This document shows, in pieces, positions 1-5,610 of a stretch of 5,610 nt of DNA. A program made the translations under genes and the position numbers. The notes under the pieces were generated by a model, which saw only the letters and a list, made by a program, of their open reading frames with translations, did not search any database and was not told the DNA's origin. Every line of letters starts with the position of its first letter. The first letter of the stretch is position 1. Origin of the DNA: Bacilli bacterium (GTDB taxonomy: Bacteria > Bacillota_I > Bacilli_A > RFN20 > CAG-826); NCBI GenBank assembly GCA_017617775.1, contig JAFZVO010000010.1:1-5610 (forward strand). The letters run 5' to 3'.

Positions 1-1
1 C

Positions 2-583
2 TTCTACTACTGTTTGCCAAAGATTCCTGATGATCTCGCGGAGATTGGCCCTCGTGTCATCAAGGCCTTCAATGTGAGAAACAGGTTCTTCCATATCGAA
101 TTCTTCCGTTTGAGCAAAGATATTCCAGGCTTAGGCAAGAAGAACGAAATCGTTGGCCTAGAAACCAATATGAGACCACCGGGAGGGTACACTCCAGATT
201 TACTCAATTTTGCTAATTCTGTGAGCTGCTACCAAATCTGGGCGGATTCTATGGCCTTTGATGAAAATCGTCAAAACATGAATCTTCCAAAATATTATGC
301 CGGTGTCGCATCTCGTAGATTTGATAACCAATATTTCTACTCCGATGAAGATATCGCGAGAACATTCCAGGGCAATCTATGTACAATGGGCGTCTATCCA
401 CCCATCCTCGCGGATTGTATGGGCGATAAATACTATATGGCCAAATTCAAGACACTTGAAGAGCTCAAAGTCTTTGAAGCATATGTTGCCAGAAGAGTAG
501 GCGACCCAGTTAAAGAAATCAAAACTGAGAAAAAGAAAAATAGCAAAGAAGCAATATGCGATACGCATGTTGATGGAGCGTGA
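2..583 (+). CDS. ATP-grasp domain protein, C-terminal part (5' end outside window)
   Basis: This is the last 193 residues of a protein whose frame is open to the left edge, so the true start lies upstream; the TTG at 14 is only an internal codon. The fragment looks like the second half of an ATP-grasp fold of the carbamoyl-phosphate-synthase/PurK-like type. HIEFF lies at fragment residues 31-35, followed about 20 residues later by ETNMRPPGG (54-62). The acidic residues and Asn in such motifs (here E33, E54, N56) bind Mg-ATP in the family. A GYTPDLLNFA stretch follows, then a C-terminal region ending in a short lysine-rich tail (about 171-182). ATP-grasp enzymes join a carboxylate to an amine or thiol through an acyl-phosphate; the substrate cannot be read here. 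The stop codon is 2 bases before the next ATP-grasp gene, so the two are very probably co-transcribed. The family call is fairly firm, the exact subfamily is not. Confidence 0.8.
   Translation, partial: FYYCLPKIPDDLAEIGPRVIKAFNVRNRFFHIEFFRLSKDIPGLGKKNEIVGLETNMRPPGGYTPDLLNFANSVSCYQIWADSMAFDENRQNMNLPKYYAGVASRRFDNQYFYSDEDIARTFQGNLCTMGVYPPILADCMGDKYYMAKFKTLEELKVFEAYVARRVGDPVKEIKTEKKKNSKEAICDTHVDGA
575..578 (+). promoter_or_regulatory. Ribosome binding site that sets the RimK-like start
   Basis: GGAG lies 7 bases before the ATG at 586 but only 1 base before the in-frame GTG at 580. The spacing favours ATG 586 as the start. The site sits inside the 3' end of the preceding gene, so translation of the two genes is likely coupled. 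Confidence 0.65.
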
Positions 584-585
584 TT

Positions 586-1470
586 ATGAAAGGGCTGATT
601 GTAGTAAATCAATCAATCGGTCATAACCAATATAAAATTGATCGCTTTCTCGAAGAGGGAAAGGGGTTAGGAATTGATTTAGATGTTGTGATCAACGACG
701 GACGACTAGCCAAGATTGAAAACGGCGAGATCGTTTTGTTTGTTCCTAAATATGATTTCGTCCTCTACTTGGATAAAGACATCTATCTAGCAAGAATACT
801 CGAGAAGCAGGGATATCGCTTGTTTAATAAAGCAGATTTTATCAAGCTTTGCGATGACAAGATGTTGACCCTCATCAGATGTGCGAATGAAGGTTTTCCA
901 ATCATTAAAACATTACCATCTCCTCTGGTCTACACAGACGAATTGAAAGAAGAGAATTATCAGTTTTTAGATCACGTTGTCAGCGAACTTGGTTTACCCC
1001 TTGTGGCGAAGAAAGTTTATGGTTCGTTAGGGGAGGGTGTTTACCTGATAGACACAAAAGACAAATTAAGAGAATTTTATAAAGAAGCATATCGTAACCC
1101 ATTACTCTTTGAAGAATATGTTTCTTCCTCTAAAGGACGTTCCTTGAGAGCCTTGGTCATCGATAGCAAAGTCATCGGTATTATTGAACGACATAACACT
1201 TCTGATTTTCGAAGCAATTTCGGCACGACAAACTTCTCTACGAATTATTCAAACAACAAAAAATGCTGGGATTTTGCAGAAAAAATCTCGCAAAAACTGG
1301 ATATTGAGTATGCTGGCATCGATTTTCTATTTGACGAAAACGAAGATCCAATACTCTGTGAAATTAACTCTAATGCTTTCTTTGAAGAGTTTGAAAAGAC
1401 GACCCATATCAATGTCGCCAAACTATTCTTAGAGATGGTGGTTAACAAGGTGAACAATGAACAGAAATAA
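586..1470 (+). CDS. RimK-like ATP-grasp ligase
   Basis: A complete 294-residue protein, close to the usual 290-300 of RimK/LysX-type ligases, which add an amino acid to a carboxylate (ribosomal S6 tail, LysW, coenzyme F420 or other small molecules) using ATP. Residues 1-90 form the pre-ATP-grasp domain. The nucleotide-binding part has VAKKVYGSLGEGV (140-152, lysine plus glycine-rich loop), FEEYV (175-179), GRSLRALVI (184-192), R202, FRSNFG (208-213), GID (244-246) and CEINSN (258-263), where E259 and N261 are the expected Mg ligands. Cytoplasmic; no signal peptide. The start is ATG 586, chosen by its GGAG site. It follows another ATP-grasp gene by 2 bases and overlaps the next gene by 14 bases. 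Family members usually have Asp where S186 stands (G-x-D-x-R), which could reflect a different substrate. RimK-like membership is confident; the substrate is unknown, so no gene symbol is given. Confidence 0.85.
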   Translation: MKGLIVVNQSIGHNQYKIDRFLEEGKGLGIDLDVVINDGRLAKIENGEIVLFVPKYDFVLYLDKDIYLARILEKQGYRLFNKADFIKLCDDKMLTLIRCANEGFPIIKTLPSPLVYTDELKEENYQFLDHVVSELGLPLVAKKVYGSLGEGVYLIDTKDKLREFYKEAYRNPLLFEEYVSSSKGRSLRALVIDSKVIGIIERHNTSDFRSNFGTTNFSTNYSNNKKCWDFAEKISQKLDIEYAGIDFLFDENEDPILCEINSNAFFEEFEKTTHINVAKLFLEMVVNKVNNEQK

Positions 1471-2368
1471 AAAGAGATTTCCAAATAAAAAAGTTGATAA
1501 AAATTCATATCGAGAATTCGTCGTTTCTCATGAATGTGAGCTTTTAGATTTCCTTTTTGAAACCCACCCCGGGCAATCAAAAAATTCAGTCAAATCATTG
1601 CTTACAAATCACCATGTGACAATTGAAGGATCGCCCGTCACTCAATACAACTTAAAACTATTCAAAGGCGACACGGTCATCATCTTCAAACAACCAGTGA
1701 GAAAAGTGGTGAGAAGCAAACTTCCGATCATCTATGAAGACGACCACATTATCGTCATCAATAAACCAAGCGGATTATTATCTATCGCGAGCGATAATGA
1801 GAAGAAATCAACCGCTTATAGAATTTTAAGCGATTATGTTCAACAGAAAGATAAACACACCCGCGTCTTTGTGGTCCATAGACTAGATGAAGATACTTCT
1901 GGAGTGCTGATGATTGCGAAAGATAAAGAAACCCAAGAGAAGTATCAAGATAACTGGAACGATCTCGTTAGCAAACGCGGTTATTATGCGATTGTCGATG
2001 GAATATTAGACAAGAAACAAGGGACAATCACCTCCTATCTCAAGAAGAACGCTCAAAATATGATGTATTCATCTAAAAAACCAGGAGACGGACAATATTC
2101 AGTTACCCATTACAAAGTCATAAAAGAAAAAGATGATTATTCTCTCCTTGATGTAAACATTGACTCAGGTCGTAAAAACCAGATTAGAGTTCACCTTGGA
2201 GACATTGGTCACCATGTCGTTGGTGATGATAAATACGGTAACCCGACTAACCCAATCAAAAGACTTGGGTTACATGCTTATGAACTCGATATCAAGGACC
2301 CATATACAGGAAAAGTGATGAAATTTAAGGCCCCAATCCCTAAAGAGTTCGACTTATTATTCAAATAA
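1457..2368 (+). CDS. RluA/RluD-family pseudouridine synthase
   Basis: A 303-residue enzyme that converts specific uridines in rRNA (or tRNA) to pseudouridine. Residues about 25-78 form an S4 RNA-binding domain (CELLDFLFE, VKSLLTNHHVTIEG, GDTVII). The catalytic domain begins near 90 with YEDDHIIVINKPSGLL. The signature HRLDEDTSG lies at 141-149, with D144 the expected catalytic aspartate. GRKNQIRVHL (238-247), GDDKYG (256-261) and GLHAYEL (271-277) complete the family pattern, and the length is normal. The start ATG 1457 has AAGG at 1447-1450, 6 bases upstream, and overlaps the end of the RimK-like gene by 14 bases, which indicates translational coupling. The basic first 16 residues precede the S4 domain and may help RNA binding. 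The target uridine cannot be told from sequence alone, so RluA, RluC and RluD subtypes are not separated. Confidence 0.93.
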   Translation: MNRNKKRFPNKKVDKNSYREFVVSHECELLDFLFETHPGQSKNSVKSLLTNHHVTIEGSPVTQYNLKLFKGDTVIIFKQPVRKVVRSKLPIIYEDDHIIVINKPSGLLSIASDNEKKSTAYRILSDYVQQKDKHTRVFVVHRLDEDTSGVLMIAKDKETQEKYQDNWNDLVSKRGYYAIVDGILDKKQGTITSYLKKNAQNMMYSSKKPGDGQYSVTHYKVIKEKDDYSLLDVNIDSGRKNQIRVHLGDIGHHVVGDDKYGNPTNPIKRLGLHAYELDIKDPYTGKVMKFKAPIPKEFDLLFK

Positions 2369-2371
2369 GGT

Positions 2372-2399
2372 TTGTCTTTTAATCGTGTGTTGATACAAT
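2372..2399 (+). promoter_or_regulatory. Candidate sigma-A promoter with extended -10, placed for a leaderless mRNA
   Basis: TTGTCT (2372-2377, 4 of 6 against TTGACA) and TACAAT (2394-2399, 5 of 6 against TATAAT) are separated by 16 bases, and TGA directly before the -10 gives an extended TGn element. A start site about 7 bases after the -10 falls at 2406, the A of the DUF1538 ATG. It lies in the 37-base gap after the pseudouridine synthase gene and would start the transporter/P-II unit separately. This is motif inference; the transcript start is unproven. Confidence 0.6.
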
Positions 2400-2406
2400 A
2401 AACACA
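2386..2406. repeat. Inverted repeat TGTGTT-N9-AACACA over the -10 and start codon
   Basis: Two perfect 6-base arms (2386-2391 and 2401-2406) flank 9 bases that contain the candidate -10. The placement over the -10 and the predicted transcription start is where a repressor operator would sit. The arms are short and low in complexity, so chance is a real alternative. Confidence 0.3.
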
Positions 2407-3989
2407 TGGTACAAAAACTACTAAAGTCATTATTAACCAGTACTTTATCCATTATGCCGATGATTTTCATCGTCATTTTATTAGCCTTATTACCGCTTAA
2501 CCACGGGGCGAGCATGATGTCTCTTGATGGGATGGATTATTTCGCTCTTTTCTTTGGAGCGTTCCTCCTCATCGTCGGTCTGGCGATAATCCAAACCGGG
2601 ACATTCCAAGGTTTAACCAAAGTTGGCCAATACATGGGTAACTCTTTGTCTGCCCAGCCCAAATACTTCATCATCGTGATATTTGCCTTCCTTTTGGGAG
2701 CGCTTATCACCTGCGCTGAGCCATCTATCATCATCGTTTCTAGCCAGATTGAAATCAACCCGTTCTTACTCATTGGTTCCATCGCTTTAGGGGTTGGCAT
2801 TTTCGTCGTGATCGGTGTGGTTCGTATCACTCAACACGCTTCATTAAAGCTTTGGTATTTGTTCTTCTATTTCATTGTCTTCTTACTCATCTGTTTAATT
2901 GCAATCGATGATACATCAAGACAATTCTTACCATTCATCTTTGATGCTGGCGGTATCACGACAGGATCTGCCACTGTGCCGTTCATCTTAGCGTTAGGCA
3001 CCGGTATTGCGATCGTCCGTGGTAAACGTCCTCATGAAGATAGTTTTGGCCTTGTCGGTATGGCTTCAATTGGCCCAATCATCACGATGACAATCTTACT
3101 ATTAATCAACAGAAGTGGTTTTGACCCATATGAGTTAGTGATTCCCGCTCCATATGAAGATGTTGGTGGTGTGTTTGGTGATATTTTAAAAGCATTGCTT
3201 CCTTCTGGCGCCACTCATCTCGGTTCCCTTGTTGAAGTCGGTATGGCGTTAGCTCCAATCCTCATCATCTTCTTCGTTTATGAAGCGTTATATATCAAAT
3301 TACCAAAAGCTGAAGTGATGAGACTATTGTCCGGATTCTTGATGAGTTATTTTGGTCTTGTGATTTTCTTGACTGGCGTTGGGGCAATCATGTCTCCGTT
3401 TGGTACGCGTGTCGGTGTCGCTTTAGGTACGCTTGACAGCAACTGGTTAATCGTCGGCATTTGCTTTGTGATTGGCTTGGTCACCATTGTGTGTGAGCCA
3501 GCCGTCCATGTTTTAACAACTCAGATCAACGAGGCTTCCGATGGTTATATCAAGAAGAGCACAATCTTAGGTGCTTTATCTATCGGTGTGGGCTCCGCGA
3601 TTGGCTTATCTGCTTTAAGATCTGTGTTTGATTTCAATATCATGTACATCATCGTCCCCGGATACTTCTTGTCTCTCACGTTGATGTTTGTTACTCCAAA
3701 CTTATATACCGCGATGGCTTTTGATGCAGGTGGTACTGCCTCAGGCCCAATGTCTGTGTCCTTTGTTCTCCCGATGATTATCGGTGTCACATATTCTAAA
3801 CACGGCTTACCAGAGAAATCAGTGGCCTATTATACAGAGGCTTTCGGCGTTGTGGCTTTAATTGCGATGATGCCGATTTTAACCATTCAACTTTTAGGTG
3901 TGTATCTCCAGGTTAAAAAACTCATCCAACTCCGTGTTACACGCGGTGTTATCGCTGATCCTAACGATGCACAGATTATTCACTTTTAA
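2406..3989 (+). CDS. DUF1538 polytopic membrane protein, fused two-half form (putative cation transporter)
   Basis: A 527-residue integral membrane protein with about 13-14 hydrophobic segments, the first at about 12-30 and the last at about 480-502, ending in a 25-residue soluble tail. It is an internal duplication. CAEPSIIIVSSQI (103-115) matches VCEPAVHVLTTQI (362-374), and FDAGG plus a Gly/Ser/Thr-rich helix (179-200) matches FDAGG (439-443 onward), both offset by about 260 residues. This is the DUF1538 pattern. From memory, a paired DUF1538 system, UmpAB from Halomonas, was reported as a Na+/H+ antiporter; here both halves are on one chain. E105/E364 and D180/D440 are candidate ion-coupling residues by symmetry (inference). 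ATG 2406 has no Shine-Dalgarno in the gap before it. Two P-II-like genes follow 13 bases later, so its activity is probably gated by them. Family call strong, transported ion unknown. Confidence 0.88.
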   Translation: MVQKLLKSLLTSTLSIMPMIFIVILLALLPLNHGASMMSLDGMDYFALFFGAFLLIVGLAIIQTGTFQGLTKVGQYMGNSLSAQPKYFIIVIFAFLLGALITCAEPSIIIVSSQIEINPFLLIGSIALGVGIFVVIGVVRITQHASLKLWYLFFYFIVFLLICLIAIDDTSRQFLPFIFDAGGITTGSATVPFILALGTGIAIVRGKRPHEDSFGLVGMASIGPIITMTILLLINRSGFDPYELVIPAPYEDVGGVFGDILKALLPSGATHLGSLVEVGMALAPILIIFFVYEALYIKLPKAEVMRLLSGFLMSYFGLVIFLTGVGAIMSPFGTRVGVALGTLDSNWLIVGICFVIGLVTIVCEPAVHVLTTQINEASDGYIKKSTILGALSIGVGSAIGLSALRSVFDFNIMYIIVPGYFLSLTLMFVTPNLYTAMAFDAGGTASGPMSVSFVLPMIIGVTYSKHGLPEKSVAYYTEAFGVVALIAMMPILTIQLLGVYLQVKKLIQLRVTRGVIADPNDAQIIHF

Positions 3990-3991
3990 TT

Positions 3992-3998
3992 AGGAGGT
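3992..3998 (+). promoter_or_regulatory. Strong ribosome binding site of the first P-II-like gene
   Basis: AGGAGGT lies 4 bases before ATG 4003 and fixes that start. This matters because it places the whole lysine-rich tail inside the protein. It also contrasts with the transporter gene upstream, which has no such site. Confidence 0.85.
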
Positions 3999-4002
3999 AG
4001 TT

Positions 4003-4593
4003 ATGGCAAAAAAAGAAGATAAAAAAGTTAAAAAACCTGCTAAAACCCCAGCAAAAGAAGTGAAAAAAGCAGAAAAACCAACTAAAGAAGTTGCTGTCAA
4101 AACTCAGCCAAAACAAACTGAAAAACGCGCGACAACGACGGTGAAGAAAAGCGATATCGCTCAAGGTGAAAAAAGACAGACTCAAGTCATCAAGAAGCCA
4201 CAGAATAGATTCGCGAAAAAGCCAAAAAAGGTCAAAGAAACAAAATTTGAAGAGAAGAAAGATCTCGACAAATTATATGTCTACTTCACAATCGTGAATA
4301 GCGGTGTTGCCGATAGTGTGGTCAAAGTCTTTGAAGATATGGGTTGCAGCGCTTCCTTTATCCAAAATGGAACAGGCACAGCATCTGAAGAAGTGAAGAA
4401 AGCCCTTCACATCCAAGATTCAAGAAAAGAAGTTGTGATCTCCATCATCAGAGAGAGCAGACTTGAAGATATTGAAAAAGAACTCGCGGCCTTCTTCTTA
4501 GCAGCGAGGAGAAATAAAGGGATTGCCTTCGCGACAAAGATGGACGCAATCCAAGGCGTAAGACTCTATAAGTTCTTAAGCCAAACTCTATAA
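4003..4593 (+). CDS. P-II-like protein with lysine-rich N-terminal extension
   Basis: A 196-residue protein in two parts. Residues 1-86 are low-complexity and very basic (KKPAKTPAKEVKKAEKP and similar, rich in Lys, Ala, Pro, Thr) and are probably disordered. Residues about 89-196 form a P-II-like ferredoxin-type domain that aligns with the next gene product: YFTIVNSG against FVVVNTG, EVVISIIRES against EIIIILVRKS, GIAFA against GIIFS, and GVRLYKF against GLKYDL. P-II proteins are trimeric sensors that bind ATP/ADP and 2-oxoglutarate and bind target proteins with the T-loop. The GRG of the sister protein's T-loop region is NGTGTAS here (122-128), and the PAAGIIFSLP stretch is altered, so nucleotide binding may differ. 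It sits 13 bases after the DUF1538 gene, and its stop codon overlaps the next ribosome binding site. The tail resembles histone-H1-like or nucleic-acid-binding tails; it could instead bind acidic lipids. Domain call good, function inferred. Confidence 0.75.
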   Translation: MAKKEDKKVKKPAKTPAKEVKKAEKPTKEVAVKTQPKQTEKRATTTVKKSDIAQGEKRQTQVIKKPQNRFAKKPKKVKETKFEEKKDLDKLYVYFTIVNSGVADSVVKVFEDMGCSASFIQNGTGTASEEVKKALHIQDSRKEVVISIIRESRLEDIEKELAAFFLAARRNKGIAFATKMDAIQGVRLYKFLSQTL

Positions 4594-4598
4594 GGAGG
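4592..4598 (+). promoter_or_regulatory. Ribosome binding site of the second P-II-like gene
   Basis: AAGGAGG shares its first two bases with the TAA stop of the preceding gene. It stands 8 bases before ATG 4607 and 5 bases before an in-frame GTG at 4604; ATG with 8-base spacing is preferred. The stop/ribosome-site overlap points to coupled translation of the two P-II-like proteins. Confidence 0.8.
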
Positions 4599-4606
4599 AA
4601 AGTGTG

Positions 4607-4936
4607 ATGGCAAATTTTGAAACATTATTTGTAGTGGTGAACACAGGCTTCACTGAGACGGTTATGACCGCCGCGAGAGAAGCAGGTGCGAATGGCGGGA
4701 CGATTATCCATGGTCGTGGCGCGGGTTCTTTGATGGCCCAAAAGAAATATGGCATTGCCATCACTCCTGAAAAAGAGATCATTATCATTCTTGTGAGAAA
4801 ATCACTCGCAGATAAAGTGATGAATGCTGTATATAAAGCAGCTGGTGTTGGTACACCAGCCGCCGGTATTATTTTCTCGCTTCCCGCCGAACGGGTTATC
4901 GGTCTGAAATATGATTTAGAGGATCAAGAGCGGTAA
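4607..4936 (+). CDS. P-II family (GlnB/GlnK-like) regulator
   Basis: A 109-residue protein, the normal P-II length (about 105-115), with no extension. ETLFVVVNTGF (5-15) is the first strand, and TIIHGRGAGS (32-41) leads into the T-loop region. PEKEIIIILVRK (54-65) and GTPAAGIIFSLPAERVIGL (82-100) form the second half of the fold and the glycine-containing loop near the nucleotide site. P-II proteins sense ATP/ADP and often 2-oxoglutarate and control transporters or enzymes by direct contact. The canonical uridylylated T-loop tyrosine is not obvious, though Y48 lies nearby. Genes of this type are commonly found beside DUF1538 genes, so the likely target is the membrane protein encoded upstream rather than an ammonium channel. 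It may form mixed complexes with the preceding, longer paralogue (inference). ATG 4607 is chosen over GTG 4604 on spacing. Its 3' end overlaps the convergent gene by 13 bases. Confidence 0.82.
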   Translation: MANFETLFVVVNTGFTETVMTAAREAGANGGTIIHGRGAGSLMAQKKYGIAITPEKEIIIILVRKSLADKVMNAVYKAAGVGTPAAGIIFSLPAERVIGLKYDLEDQER

Positions 4937-5610
4937 GCTCTTTTTTCTTTAACTGCGGTATATTTGTTCTTTTCACCTTCAAAGACATATCTCTGATAGA
5001 CGAGGAGAGAAGTGATATAGAGGAGGAACGATGTCCAAGATATCGCAATACCGGTCGTTCTATGTGGAGTGACATATTCCATCATATATTCAGTCTCGCC
5101 GACTTCAGAAACGAAACCGACAAAACCGCCTGTTGATAGATAAGTCTTTAATTCTTTCTTATGACCATCTTTATAAGAATAGACATGCCAGCCTTCATCA
5201 TAGGCTTCTTTAGAGATAACAAATCTCTCTTTCTCATAGTTTGTCTTAAAAGACCATCTATCAGGTTTATATGTCACATCAGTGATTGGATATTCTAACA
5301 GCTTATTGATTCTCTCAAAATAATCTTTTCCAGATTCTGTTTTGATTCTGAAGACAGAGTTAGATTGACCATATTTGCCGCAGTAGACGATTGCCTTAAT
5401 CTTTCGATCTGTGTAGAAGCCTCTAATTGGAGAGGGGTTATCTGTGGAATGATCACTATGGTCATCATATGTGAATATTTTGTTATTCTCGTCTACTAAA
5501 TAGATGTCATATTTAATAGAACCGCTGAAAGGCGCGTTGATGTATAAGGATTGCCCTTCATCGAAATAATCAAACGTGGAGCCATCTTTCTTTCTGATGA
5601 AGGCAAAATA
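4924..5610 (-). CDS. YfhO-like membrane protein, C-terminal part (5' end outside window)
   Basis: The frame runs without a stop from the right edge to TGA at 4926-4924, giving the last 228 residues of a larger protein. A GTG at 5277-5275 could be mistaken for the start, but the frame continues far upstream of it with plausible coding sequence. The fragment has a mostly beta-type outer domain, including DEGWHVYSYKDGHKK (138-152), GFVGFVSEVGE and MMEYVTPH. One hydrophobic segment follows, TTGIAISWTSFLLYITSLLV (about 185-204), and then a basic, probably cytosolic tail of about 24 residues. This order matches the C-terminus of YfhO-family GT-C-type proteins, which in Bacillota are linked to glycosylation of lipoteichoic acid; the exact role here is not readable. 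It converges on the second P-II-like gene and overlaps it by 13 bases. Coding status is strong, family call moderate because the many-helix N-terminal part is missing. Confidence 0.7.
   Translation of the reverse strand, partial: YFAFIRKKDGSTFDYFDEGQSLYINAPFSGSIKYDIYLVDENNKIFTYDDHSDHSTDNPSPIRGFYTDRKIKAIVYCGKYGQSNSVFRIKTESGKDYFERINKLLEYPITDVTYKPDRWSFKTNYEKERFVISKEAYDEGWHVYSYKDGHKKELKTYLSTGGFVGFVSEVGETEYMMEYVTPHRTTGIAISWTSFLLYITSLLVYQRYVFEGEKNKYTAVKEKRAYRS
4926..4946 (+). terminator. Intrinsic terminator of the DUF1538/P-II unit
   Basis: AAGAGC (4926-4931) pairs with GCTCTT (4937-4942) around the 5-base loop GGTAA, followed by further T residues to 4946 and another TTT after one C. The upstream arm and loop contain the last codon and stop of the second P-II-like gene. 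The T-tract is on the + strand side only; on the - strand no T-run follows the stem, so it should not stop the convergent gene. Confidence 0.75.

Noticed and set aside
14..583. Complete gene starting at TTG 14
   Set aside because: The frame is open to the window edge and the sequence starts inside a conserved ATP-grasp domain, so the gene is 5'-truncated.
580..585. GTG at 580 as start of the RimK-like gene
   Set aside because: It is only 1 base from the GGAG site; ATG 586 has a normal 7-base spacing and gives a typical MKGLIVVN beta-strand start.
1245..1580. - strand open frame across the RimK-like/pseudouridine synthase junction
   Set aside because: It lies wholly antisense to two well-supported genes and shows no recognisable motif.
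2537..2830. - strand open frame inside the DUF1538 gene
   Set aside because: It is a shadow of the strongly supported membrane protein; composition is what antisense of hydrophobic codons gives.
3976..4185. - strand Phe-rich open frame opposite the lysine-rich tail
   Set aside because: It is the mirror of AAA/AAG lysine codons, giving runs of Phe/Leu with no domain pattern and no ribosome site considered convincing.
4924..5277. A stand-alone 117-residue - strand protein starting at GTG 5277
   Set aside because: The same frame continues without a stop to 5610 with protein-like composition, so this is the end of a longer YfhO-like gene.
1..5610. Mobile element, phage, CRISPR or toxin-antitoxin system
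   Set aside because: No transposase, integrase, direct-repeat array or small toxin-like pair is visible; the genes look like ordinary chromosomal content.

Overview
The window comes from a compact bacterial genome of moderate to low GC (about 40 percent by eye) that uses the standard code: TGA ends the first gene and tryptophan is TGG. Strong AGGAGG-type ribosome binding sites, very short or overlapping gene junctions, and the protein types (an S4-domain RluD-like enzyme, a YfhO-like membrane protein, a DUF1538 membrane protein with P-II genes) fit Bacillota. An uncultured gut-type lineage near Erysipelotrichia, RF39 or Acholeplasmatales is a guess, not shown by the sequence. No tRNA, rRNA, CRISPR or insertion sequence is visible.

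Left part (1-2368, + strand): three tightly packed genes. First is the C-terminal part of an ATP-grasp protein cut by the left edge. It is followed 2 bases later by a complete RimK-like ATP-grasp ligase, whose end overlaps an RluA/RluD-type pseudouridine synthase gene by 14 bases. The two ATP-grasp enzymes may act in sequence on an unknown small molecule or peptide. The pseudouridine synthase looks like a co-transcribed housekeeping gene.

Middle part (2372-4946, + strand): a separate transcription unit of three genes. It has a candidate extended -10 promoter whose expected start site falls on the A of the ATG, which suggests a leaderless mRNA. The genes encode a 527-residue DUF1538 polytopic membrane protein made of two homologous halves, a P-II-like protein with an unusual 86-residue lysine-rich N-terminal tail, and a second, minimal P-II-like protein. 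A 6-bp hairpin plus T-tract ends the unit. The simplest reading is an ion transporter with two dedicated, unequal P-II-type regulators, by analogy with GlnK-AmtB.

Right part (4924-5610, - strand): the C-terminal 228 residues of a YfhO-like membrane protein, converging on the P-II gene and overlapping it by 13 bases. Its frame stays open to the right edge.

The most interesting element is the DUF1538/P-II/P-II unit, mainly for the basic tail on one P-II paralogue and the apparent leaderless start of the transporter gene.
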